In this document: positions 1 to 6,773 of the stretch, one piece after another
Numbering within the stretch: the stretch's first letter is position 1
How the letters are laid out: the number at the start of each line of letters is the position of its first letter
Source of the DNA: an uncultured Lachnospiraceae bacterium
GTDB taxonomy: Bacteria > Bacillota > Clostridia > Lachnospirales > Lachnospiraceae
Direction: 5' to 3'
Length of the DNA stretch: 41,614 bases
Assembly (NCBI GenBank): GCA_947037115.1
Contig: CAMQTN010000019.1
Location: forward strand, 1 to 41,614
Translations under genes and position numbers: made by a program
Notes under the pieces: model-generated
The model's input: only the letters and a program-made list of their open reading frames with translations
Told to the model about the DNA's origin: nothing
Database searches by the model: none

Positions 1-44
1 ACCCGCAGTGCCCCGCTCGAAAACCTTCGGTTTCTCTCGCTCGC

Positions 45-110
45 GGGCTTTCGCCCTATACATCCATCCGAATAAACGCTTCGGTGAGCAAGCTCCCCAC
101 GCGTTTATTC
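45..110 (-). repeat. Hairpin cluster downstream of pta
   Basis: The 137 bases before the end of pta contain no credible gene but several inverted repeats. GAATAAACGC (70-79) pairs perfectly with GCGTTTATTC (101-110). On the minus strand, as transcribed from pta, a GGGC-GAAA-GCCC hairpin follows at 45-56, and a weaker AAACC-TTC-GGTTT hairpin lies at 21-33. There is no T-run, so this is not a classic intrinsic terminator. It may be a palindromic intergenic repeat or a 3' mRNA-stabilising structure. Confidence 0.5.
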
Positions 111-137
111 CTCTGTCTGTGCACTGCTCAATGCTTA

Positions 138-1139
138 TCACGCAAGTTGCGCCTGTACCGCAGTCAATGCCACCACACCCACGATATCCTGCCAGGAGCA
201 GCCGCGTGAAAGGTCATTTACGGGTTTTGCGATGCCCTGCAGCATGGGCCCGTAAGCCTCCGCCTTGCCCAGTCTCTGCACCAGCTTATAGCCGATATTT
301 CCACAGTCCAGATTGGGGAAAATCAGCACGTTGGCCTTGCCCGCCACCTCACTGCCGGGCGCCTTGGACTTGGCAACCTGGGGCACCAGAGCCGCATCAG
401 ACTGCAATTCTCCGTCAATGCACAGTCCGGGATACTGTTCGTGGGCGATCCGCGTCGCCTCCACCATCTTGTCCACCAGCGGGTGTTTGGCGCTTCCCTT
501 GGTAGAGTGGGACAGCATGGCAATAATCGGCTTCGCACCCACCAGACTCTTAAAGCTCTTGGCGGACGTATCCGCGATGGCCGCCAGCTCCTCCGCCGTA
601 GGATCCTGATTTAAACCGCAGTCTGCAAAAATGAAAGTACCGTTTTCCCCGTACTCACAGTCCGGCACGTCCAAAATGAAAAATCCGGACACCAGCTTCA
701 CGCCGGGAGCCGTCTTTAAAATCTGCAGTGCCGGGCGAAGTGTGTCCGCCGTCGCGTGACAGGCCCCCGCCACCATACCGTCGGCGTCATTTGCCTTTAC
801 CATCACCACCCCGAAGGTGAGGTAATCGGATAGCAGGATCTCCCTTGCCTTCTCCGGCGTCATCCCCTTATTCTTTCTGATCTCATAAAGAAGCTCCACA
901 TACCCGTCCAGTTTCTCCGTCGTTTCGGGATCGATGATCTGTACCCCGTCTAACTCAACTTCAAGCCAGCCGGCACCGTCCATGATCTTCTCCTCGTTCC
1001 CCACCATGATGATATTGGCGATTCCCTCTTTTATAATACTGGCCGCCGCAATCAGCGTTCTCTTATCATTGGTCTCCGGCAGAACAATCGTCTTCTTATC
1101 GCTTCTGGCCTTCTCTTTCATAAGATCAATATAAGACAT
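138..1139 (-). CDS. pta: Phosphate acetyltransferase
   Basis: This cytoplasmic enzyme interconverts acetyl-CoA plus phosphate with acetyl phosphate plus CoA, the first step of acetate and ATP formation during fermentation. The 333-residue protein is the short, single-domain form and is recognisable from its start (MSYIDLMKEKARSDKKTIVL) and the conserved C-terminal segment ending in NDLSRGCSWQDIVGVVALTA. The longer upstream ATG at 1208 is rejected because AAGGAGGG lies just ahead of the ATG at 1139. A promoter is visible at 1180-1208. The usual partner ackA would lie downstream, beyond base 1, and cannot be seen. The neighbour tmcAL consumes acetate and is transcribed divergently. Confidence 0.95.
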   Translation of the reverse strand: MSYIDLMKEKARSDKKTIVLPETNDKRTLIAAASIIKEGIANIIMVGNEEKIMDGAGWLEVELDGVQIIDPETTEKLDGYVELLYEIRKNKGMTPEKAREILLSDYLTFGVVMVKANDADGMVAGACHATADTLRPALQILKTAPGVKLVSGFFILDVPDCEYGENGTFIFADCGLNQDPTAEELAAIADTSAKSFKSLVGAKPIIAMLSHSTKGSAKHPLVDKMVEATRIAHEQYPGLCIDGELQSDAALVPQVAKSKAPGSEVAGKANVLIFPNLDCGNIGYKLVQRLGKAEAYGPMLQGIAKPVNDLSRGCSWQDIVGVVALTAVQAQLA

Positions 1140-1179
1140 AGCTATACCCTCCTTCTCCCAAATACGTATAATATAGATA

Positions 1180-1208
1180 ATCATACCTAATTCCTTTTTG
1201 TTATACAA
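1180..1208 (-). promoter_or_regulatory. Promoter of pta
   Basis: On the minus strand TTGTAT (1203-1208) and TATGAT (1180-1185) are separated by exactly 17 bases, a good sigma-A type promoter. The pta start codon lies about 40 bases downstream. Confidence 0.7.
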
Positions 1209-1313
1209 GGGATTTTCTCATCTGTTTCTCAGAAAAAACAATACAAATTCATCTCCTTGTGTTAAACTGATTACAGTAAAATCAGTATCATCTCAAGGGG
1301 AGAGGAATCAGCT

Positions 1314-2561
1314 ATGAAAACGGTCGGTATTATTGCGGAATACAATCCATTTCATAACGGTCATGCCTATCATATCCAGAAAGCAAAGGAACTTACGGGC
1401 GCAGATTACTGTATTGTAGTCATGAGCGGCGATTTTGTGCAGCGCGGCGCTCCGGCCATGATGGACAAGCATCTGCGGACTGCCTCCGCTCTGGCAGGCG
1501 GCGCCGATCTGGTGATTGAACTGCCCGTCTGTTATTCTCTGAGCAGCGCCGAATACTTTGCCCGCGGTGCGGTAACGCTTCTCGATAATCTGGGTGTCGT
1601 TGACGCCCTGTGTTTTGGCAGCGAATGCGGCGATATTGACTTGCTCATGAACTTTGCGAAAGAGCTTCGCAACGAGACTCCCGTCTTCAAGGAAACTCTT
1701 GCAAGAGAGCTTCGTGCCGGACACACCTATCCTCTGGCAAGAAACGTTGCTCTGGAAGCCTCCGCGCCCTACCTGACGGCTTTTACCACCATACTGACCA
1801 GCCCCAACAACATTCTTGCCATCGAATACTGTAAAGCGCTGCTTTCCCGCAACAGCAGCATTGTGCCCTGCACCGTAAAACGGACCGGCGCTTCCTACCA
1901 TGATAACAGTCTGAGGACAAGTTTCTGCTCTGCCCGGGCAATTCGTGATTCTCTGAGACATCCGGAAGTTTCGGATATTATCGCAAAGCAGATTCCTCCC
2001 CACGTCCGGGATCTGACAGCGGGTGACTATCTGAAAACCTATCCGATCTATGAGGACGATTTTTCGCTGCTGTTACAGTATACTCTACTGAGCAGGGCGG
2101 GGTCCGGCTTTACGGACTATCCCGATATCGACAAGGAACTGTCAGACAGGATCCTCAGGTTTTTACCAAGATATCATGATCTTCGTTCCTTCTGCGACCT
2201 GTTGAAATCCAAAAACCGGACCTATGTCCGAATATCCCGCAGTCTCTTTCATATTTTGCTGGATATCCGCGGCGAAACATTTTCCCGCTACATACAGGAA
2301 GGGCTGATTTTTTATGCCCGCATGCTGGGCTTTCGCGAAAGCGCGTCCCCGCTCCTTACCGCCATCAAGAAAAACGCTTCCGTACCACTTCTGTCAAAAC
2401 TTGCGGACGCAGAAAAACAGCTTGCACCGACAGGTCTTTCCATGCTGGAAAAGAACGTCTATGCAAGCCATATCTATCAGAGTGTTGTCCGCAGTAAATT
2501 CCCCGGCGGTGATCCCTCGCCGGAGATTAACGAATACAAAAAAGTGATTATAAAAATATAG
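1314..2561 (+). CDS. tmcAL: tRNA(Met) cytidine acetate ligase TmcAL
   Basis: TmcAL (formerly YlbM) uses ATP and free acetate to make the N4-acetylcytidine at the elongator tRNA-Met wobble position. The 415-residue protein carries the nucleotidyltransferase signature NPFHNGH near residue 11-17, followed by MSGDFVQRGAPAMMDKHLR and the ELPVCYSLSSAEYFA block typical of the family. The start follows a GGGGAGAGG ribosome-binding site. It is one of only two plus-strand genes in the window and is divergent from pta, so an acetate-forming pathway gene sits beside an acetate-consuming tRNA enzyme. No convincing -35/-10 pair was found for it. Its stop is 7 bases from the convergent acyltransferase stop. 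Confidence 0.93.
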   Translation: MKTVGIIAEYNPFHNGHAYHIQKAKELTGADYCIVVMSGDFVQRGAPAMMDKHLRTASALAGGADLVIELPVCYSLSSAEYFARGAVTLLDNLGVVDALCFGSECGDIDLLMNFAKELRNETPVFKETLARELRAGHTYPLARNVALEASAPYLTAFTTILTSPNNILAIEYCKALLSRNSSIVPCTVKRTGASYHDNSLRTSFCSARAIRDSLRHPEVSDIIAKQIPPHVRDLTAGDYLKTYPIYEDDFSLLLQYTLLSRAGSGFTDYPDIDKELSDRILRFLPRYHDLRSFCDLLKSKNRTYVRISRSLFHILLDIRGETFSRYIQEGLIFYARMLGFRESASPLLTAIKKNASVPLLSKLADAEKQLAPTGLSMLEKNVYASHIYQSVVRSKFPGGDPSPEINEYKKVIIKI

Positions 2562-2587
2562 TGCTGTCTCACGCAGGACTCAGCACT
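2550..2587 (-). terminator. Terminator of the sufCB-cls-acyltransferase operon
   Basis: AGTGCTG (2560-2566) pairs with CAGCACT (2581-2587). Read on the minus strand the hairpin is followed by ATATTTTTATAA, as expected of an intrinsic terminator. It overlaps both the acyltransferase stop codon and the end of the convergent tmcAL, so it may act in both directions. Confidence 0.65.
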
Positions 2588-3285
2588 TCCCTGATCTGGT
2601 TCACAATCCTGTCTCTCACCATCTCGGCAATCTCCGTCGTGGTCATTCCCTTATACTCCTCGTAGGGGATTGCCTTCAGAAAGTGGACCTGCGTCTCCAC
2701 CTTTCTCAGCGTCCACTCCTCAAACACCTTATAGGAGTCAATCAGCGCCACCGGAACAATCGGCACCCTGGCCCTCACGGCACTCTTAAAGCAGCCGGGC
2801 TTAAATTCACCCACCGTATTGTGATTGTGGCAGTATCCGCCCTCCGGGAATATAATAAAACGCCGCCCCCTCTTCGTGTCCTCGGCCAATTCCTTTATGA
2901 CGCCAATGGACTGTCTGGTATCATCCTTTTTCAGCCGCTTTCCCTGCACAAGATCAATGAACTGTTTCACCAGAAAGCCGTGCGACTTTGCATCGTCAAT
3001 CACCACCGAACAGGGGGTGTCATGAGATATCATAATTCCCAGCGCATCATATTTGCCCTGATGGTTCGGCGCTAAAATATACCCGCCCTCTCCCGGCAGA
3101 TTCTCCACGCCGTATTTTTTCGTCGTAATATGTCCGGCACGCATCATACGCCTGATCGCCAGTCTCGCATAGGCATAACGCGCCTCTTCTCCGTAGCGTT
3201 CTGCATGTCTGGCCTTATATGCCATTTTGGGAACCATGTAGATTCTCGGCAGATTCCACAGGATCACCTTGATAAAACGTATCAT
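2569..3285 (-). CDS. Lysophospholipid (1-acylglycerol-3-phosphate) acyltransferase family protein
   Basis: This 238-residue protein belongs to the PlsC-like acyltransferase family, which transfers acyl chains to lysophosphatidate or related glycerolipids at the membrane. The catalytic NHQGKYD (HX4D) block lies near residue 75 and the substrate-binding FPEGG motif near residue 147. An N-terminal hydrophobic, basic stretch (MIRFIKVILWNLPRIYMV) suits membrane association. A GGAGGAAAAT ribosome-binding site supports the ATG at 3285. It follows cls by 35 bases and is probably the last gene of the suf-cls operon, which suggests a phospholipid role. The exact acyl acceptor cannot be told from sequence. 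Confidence 0.88.
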   Translation of the reverse strand: MIRFIKVILWNLPRIYMVPKMAYKARHAERYGEEARYAYARLAIRRMMRAGHITTKKYGVENLPGEGGYILAPNHQGKYDALGIMISHDTPCSVVIDDAKSHGFLVKQFIDLVQGKRLKKDDTRQSIGVIKELAEDTKRGRRFIIFPEGGYCHNHNTVGEFKPGCFKSAVRARVPIVPVALIDSYKVFEEWTLRKVETQVHFLKAIPYEEYKGMTTTEIAEMVRDRIVNQIREVLSPA

Positions 3286-3320
3286 ATTTTCCTCCGTCCA
3301 AAGAAAACTCCCTCTCTCCT

Positions 3321-4853
3321 CTACAATAACGGGGAAAAGAGTTTTAAAACCGGACCAATAATGTTGGTCTTCACAAACTTCTCCTTACACCATTCCAGTG
3401 TAATCCGTTCCGAAACGGCAAATGTCTCCTCCATGTCTTTTTTTAATGCCGCCACAGCGTCCGCCTGATACAGAAACACGCCGCACTCAAAATGATGGTA
3501 GAAACTTCTGTAATCGAAATTAATCGTCCCCACCGTCGCCAGCTCATCGTCACATAGCATACATTTGGAGTGGATAAAACCAGGTGTGTACTGATAAATG
3601 GCCACTCCCGCCTGAATCAGATTCTGGTAATTTGACTGTGTCAGCCAGTAGACAAATTTCTTATCCGGCACGCCGGGCGTTACAATCCGCACATCAACAC
3701 CCCGTTTTGCCGCCAGTTTCATTGCCGTAATCATTTCATTGTCCGTGACAAGATAGGGTGTGAAAATATACACATACCTCTTTGCATTTCCCAATAGATT
3801 CAGATAGACATTCTCCCCCACGATCTCATCGTCGAAGGGCGTGTCCATATAAGGCTGTACATAACCGTTCTCCGGAAGCTGTTTTTCAAAATGATACCGG
3901 TATCTGCCATAGTCTTCCTCTGTGTAGCGGGACATATTCCACATCTGCAGAAACATCACCGTAAAATTCCAGACGGCCTCGCCCTCGATCCGGATTCCGG
4001 CGTCCTTCCAGTGCTCCCCGTAAGGATGCTTATAATTAATATACTCGTCCGACATGTTGATACCGCCGGTGTAGCCGATCTTCCCGTCGATCACCACGAT
4101 CTTCCTGTGATCCCTGTTGTTCAGCACAAGGGACAAAAAGGGCACCAGCCTGTTGAAGGCAACGCACTTGATCCCTTTTTTCTCGAGGATCTCGTTATAA
4201 TTTCTGGGCAGGAGAAAGACGCTTCCCACATCATCATAAATCAGGCGTACCTCTACGCCCTCTTTTGCCTTGCGCTCCAGAATCTCCAGTACCGCGTTCC
4301 ACATCCTGCCTTCCGCAAGAATAAAATATTCCAGAAAAATAAACCGTCCGGCGTTCTCCAGATCAGCAAGAAGAGCCTCCCAGTAAGGCAGGCCTTCAGG
4401 ATAGTAAGTTGTCGCCGTATGATCCCACACCGGCGTCGCCGCATAAGCGGTCAGATAACCGCTCTGATTAGCCACCGCCCGATCTTTCTTTTCCAGTGCT
4501 TTCTGCACCGCCACATCCTGCACCAGACTCTTTTGCACCAGCACGTTGGAACGCTCCACACTGTCCCGCAGTTTTTTCGGCACAATCACATGTCCGAAAA
4601 ACAGGTACATCACCCCGCCAAAGAGCGGAAAGGTGAGGATCGGCACCACCCATGCCAGCTTCACCGCCGGATTATTTGACCGCCATATAATATAGATCAC
4701 GGCACAGAAACTTAAAAAACGCAATATAAACGCGATTTCCACATAATAGCTGCCCCATCTGAAAATCTCCAGCAGGAAAAATCCCACCTGGATAAGCACG
4801 ATGACTGCCGTGATCACCACACGGTTTAACGCAAGTTGCAAAAATTTTCTCAT
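3321..4853 (-). CDS. cls: Cardiolipin synthase
   Basis: This membrane enzyme of the phospholipase D superfamily condenses two phosphatidylglycerols into cardiolipin and glycerol. The 510-residue protein has two N-terminal transmembrane segments (about residues 10-30 and 38-58) and a third hydrophobic stretch near 68-86. Two HKD motifs follow: HRKIVVIDGKIGYTGG and HSKCMLCDDELATVGTINFD. Length and order fit bacterial Cls. Its ATG overlaps the stop of the SufB-like gene as ATGA, which implies translational coupling, and its own ribosome-binding site is weak. Placement between Fe-S assembly genes and an acyltransferase is unusual, but no direct functional link is known to me. Confidence 0.93.
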   Translation of the reverse strand: MRKFLQLALNRVVITAVIVLIQVGFFLLEIFRWGSYYVEIAFILRFLSFCAVIYIIWRSNNPAVKLAWVVPILTFPLFGGVMYLFFGHVIVPKKLRDSVERSNVLVQKSLVQDVAVQKALEKKDRAVANQSGYLTAYAATPVWDHTATTYYPEGLPYWEALLADLENAGRFIFLEYFILAEGRMWNAVLEILERKAKEGVEVRLIYDDVGSVFLLPRNYNEILEKKGIKCVAFNRLVPFLSLVLNNRDHRKIVVIDGKIGYTGGINMSDEYINYKHPYGEHWKDAGIRIEGEAVWNFTVMFLQMWNMSRYTEEDYGRYRYHFEKQLPENGYVQPYMDTPFDDEIVGENVYLNLLGNAKRYVYIFTPYLVTDNEMITAMKLAAKRGVDVRIVTPGVPDKKFVYWLTQSNYQNLIQAGVAIYQYTPGFIHSKCMLCDDELATVGTINFDYRSFYHHFECGVFLYQADAVAALKKDMEETFAVSERITLEWCKEKFVKTNIIGPVLKLFSPLL

Positions 4854-5767
4854 TTTAAAAATCCGTTTACGATCTGCTCTTCCGCTTCCTTCTCTGTAAG
4901 GCCAAGCGTCATGAGTTTAATCAACTGCTCTCCCGCAATCTTACCGATTGCCGCTTCGTGAATCAGGTTTGCGTCAATGTCATTGGCCGTCAACTCCGGA
5001 ATGGCGCTGACACTGGCCTCGTCCATAATGATAGCGTCGCACTCACTGTGCCCGTGACAGCTCGCATTTCCCACAATCCTGCTCCTGAATATCTGAGTAG
5101 AATGCTCCTTCGCGACTGATCTTGAAATCAGGTTCACGGAGGAATCCGCTCCTGCCATGTCCACCTTAAAATCTGTCTCCGCGCGCTGTTTCCCGTGGGT
5201 CATAATCTTCTCCCTGATCACCAGACTGGCGCCCTGCGCCACCTCCGCGCTTGTGGTGCGTACCGTGGAATCGATCCCCTTGATCTGCACTGTCTCCATC
5301 TCCAGCACAGCTCCCTCTGCAAGATGGATTTCCGTAGTCGGGTTCATGATTCTCTCCCCGCTGCCATCCCCGGAGCCATAATGCTTTTCCACATATCTTA
5401 CTTTCGCATTTTTTTCAACAAAAAAGCGGTGAATCCCGGAATGCGCCGAAGCCGCGGAACCGCTGTTGTGAATGCCGCAGCCTGCCACAATTGTAACGTC
5501 GCTGTCTTCCCCCACAAAGAAATCGTTATACACACTCTCCTTAAGGCCGCTCTTGCTTAAAACCACAGGAATGTGTACGCTCTCTGACTTCGTGCCGGGT
5601 CTGATCCGAATATCAATGCCCGACCGGTCTTCCTTGGTAATAATGTCAATATTGGCCGTCGTATTTCTCCCTGCCAGCTCACCGTTGGCACGGATATTGT
5701 AAGCGCCCTCCGGCACTTCATGCAGGCCTGCCACCTGACTTAGCAGTTCCTGTTGTATGGTATCCAT
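4850..5767 (-). CDS. sufB: SufB/SufD family Fe-S scaffold protein (short form)
   Basis: With SufC this protein forms a complex on which Fe-S clusters are assembled. At 305 residues it is much shorter than E. coli SufB (about 495) and matches the short SufB found next to SufC in many anaerobic bacteria and archaea without SufS, SufU, SufE or a second SufD. The C-terminal beta-helix end is well conserved: HGHSECDAII, where the Cys lines up by eye with the functional SufB Cys405 region, then IPEL and the LIHEAAIGKIAGEQL block with the conserved His-Glu. The start at 5767 is chosen because AAGGAGGAG precedes it; an upstream in-frame ATG at 5815 would run into the repeat element. Confidence 0.88.
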   Translation of the reverse strand: MDTIQQELLSQVAGLHEVPEGAYNIRANGELAGRNTTANIDIITKEDRSGIDIRIRPGTKSESVHIPVVLSKSGLKESVYNDFFVGEDSDVTIVAGCGIHNSGSAASAHSGIHRFFVEKNAKVRYVEKHYGSGDGSGERIMNPTTEIHLAEGAVLEMETVQIKGIDSTVRTTSAEVAQGASLVIREKIMTHGKQRAETDFKVDMAGADSSVNLISRSVAKEHSTQIFRSRIVGNASCHGHSECDAIIMDEASVSAIPELTANDIDANLIHEAAIGKIAGEQLIKLMTLGLTEKEAEEQIVNGFLK

Positions 5768-5794
5768 AATCTCCTCCTTGATTCCACTCTGCTC

Positions 5795-5890
5795 AGAATG
5801 CCGCATTTCAGGCATTCTCCCACGCGAAACTTAGTACTTCCTGGCGTTCCGTCCTATGGCAGAACGTCTTTAGAAGTACTTTTCGCGTTG
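5795..5890 (-). repeat. Structured intercistronic element, copy 1 (sufC-sufB gap)
   Basis: Read on the transcribed minus strand, the element begins two bases after the sufC stop. Stem 1 is ACGCGAAA (5881-5888) with TTTCGCGT (5822-5829). Stem 2 is AGTACTTC (5873-5880) with GAAGTACT (5833-5840). An asymmetric loop follows, then stem 3, GTTCTG (5860-5865) with CGGAAC (5846-5851). A separate hairpin, GGCATTCT-type, pairs 5811-5818 with 5795-5802. The second copy at 31813-31909 keeps the layout, with changes on both sides of stem 3. There is no T-run, and the downstream gene starts 27 bases later. Confidence 0.75.
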
Positions 5891-6619
5891 TTATAATTTA
5901 TCAGCCAATGTCCTGCAGGGCTGTCCCGCGCCCAGAAGATCAGGCATGATCTCTTCCCTGCTGCCGGTCTTCTCGATCCTGCCGTCCGAAAGCAGCACGA
6001 TCTGATCTGCTATGTTCAGTATTCTCTCCTGATGGGAAATGATCAGGATCGTCCCCTTCGTCTGTTCATGCATTTTTTCAAAGACACGGATCAGGCTCTG
6101 AAAACTCCACAGGTCTATTCCCGCCTCCGGCTCGTCAAAAATGGCCAGTCTGCTCTTTCTTGCCATAATCATGGCAATCTCTATGCGCTTCAGTTCTCCG
6201 CCCGAGAGACTCGCATTGATTTCTCGGTTTACATAATCTCTGGCACAGAGACCCACCTCGGAGAGCATGGAGCAGATCTCCGACATGGCCGTATCCTTTC
6301 CCGCCGCGATAGAAAGCAGATCCTTCACTGTGATCCCTTTAAAGCGGACCGGCTGTTGAAAGGCAAACCCGATCCCCAGCTTCGCCCTCTCCGTAATGGA
6401 TTTATCCGTAATATCTGTACCGTCCAGAAAAATCTGCCCCTCTGTAGGGGTGAGGATGCCCGCCACAATCTTTGCCAGCGTGGATTTTCCGCTTCCATTC
6501 GGCCCTGTGACGGCCACAAAGCGATCCTCTATCGTCAGATTGACGTTTCTCAATATTTCTATCTCTTTTCCGTCATCCTCGTTCTCCGCCTGAAAAGAGA
6601 TGTTTCTAAGCTCCAGCAT
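5891..6619 (-). CDS. sufC: Fe-S cluster assembly ATPase SufC
   Basis: SufC is the ABC-type ATPase that drives conformational change in the SufB scaffold. The 242-residue protein shows Walker A GPNGSGKST (about residue 40), Q-loop FQQP, the LSGGELKR signature, Walker B LAIFDEPEAGID and the H-loop ISHQ, all in the order and spacing of SufC. Two adjacent ATGs exist (6622 and 6619); the second has the better distance from GGAGG. It is the first gene of an operon running sufC, sufB, cls and acyltransferase from the promoter at 6712-6740. No cysteine desulfurase or U-type scaffold is nearby, consistent with a minimal two-gene system. Confidence 0.94.
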   Translation of the reverse strand: MLELRNISFQAENEDDGKEIEILRNVNLTIEDRFVAVTGPNGSGKSTLAKIVAGILTPTEGQIFLDGTDITDKSITERAKLGIGFAFQQPVRFKGITVKDLLSIAAGKDTAMSEICSMLSEVGLCARDYVNREINASLSGGELKRIEIAMIMARKSRLAIFDEPEAGIDLWSFQSLIRVFEKMHEQTKGTILIISHQERILNIADQIVLLSDGRIEKTGSREEIMPDLLGAGQPCRTLADKL

Positions 6620-6711
6620 CATATACCTCCAGAATTATCTGAAAAATTGTCAGAGAGCTGCCATTTTTCATCTTGTGTCCGCGCGCTGTCCATTGCCATC
6701 GCGTACATTAC

Positions 6712-6740
6712 ATCATAACACAAAAACTGCCGTCAGGCAA
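6712..6740 (-). promoter_or_regulatory. Promoter of the suf operon
   Basis: TTGCCT (6735-6740) and TATGAT (6712-6717) are exactly 17 bases apart on the minus strand. The -35 hexamer lies in a small TGCC-TGAC-GGCA hairpin followed by TTTTT, which might also act as a weak terminator for sbcC-independent upstream transcription. The leader to sufC is about 85 bases. Confidence 0.7.
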
Positions 6741-6773
6741 ACGACTGATCCATTTTATTATCGGCAAAGAGTC

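Noticed and set aside
1254..1282. Promoter for tmcAL
   Set aside because: A TAAAAT at 1277-1282 could be a -10, but no -35 hexamer at suitable spacing was found; evidence is too weak to list.
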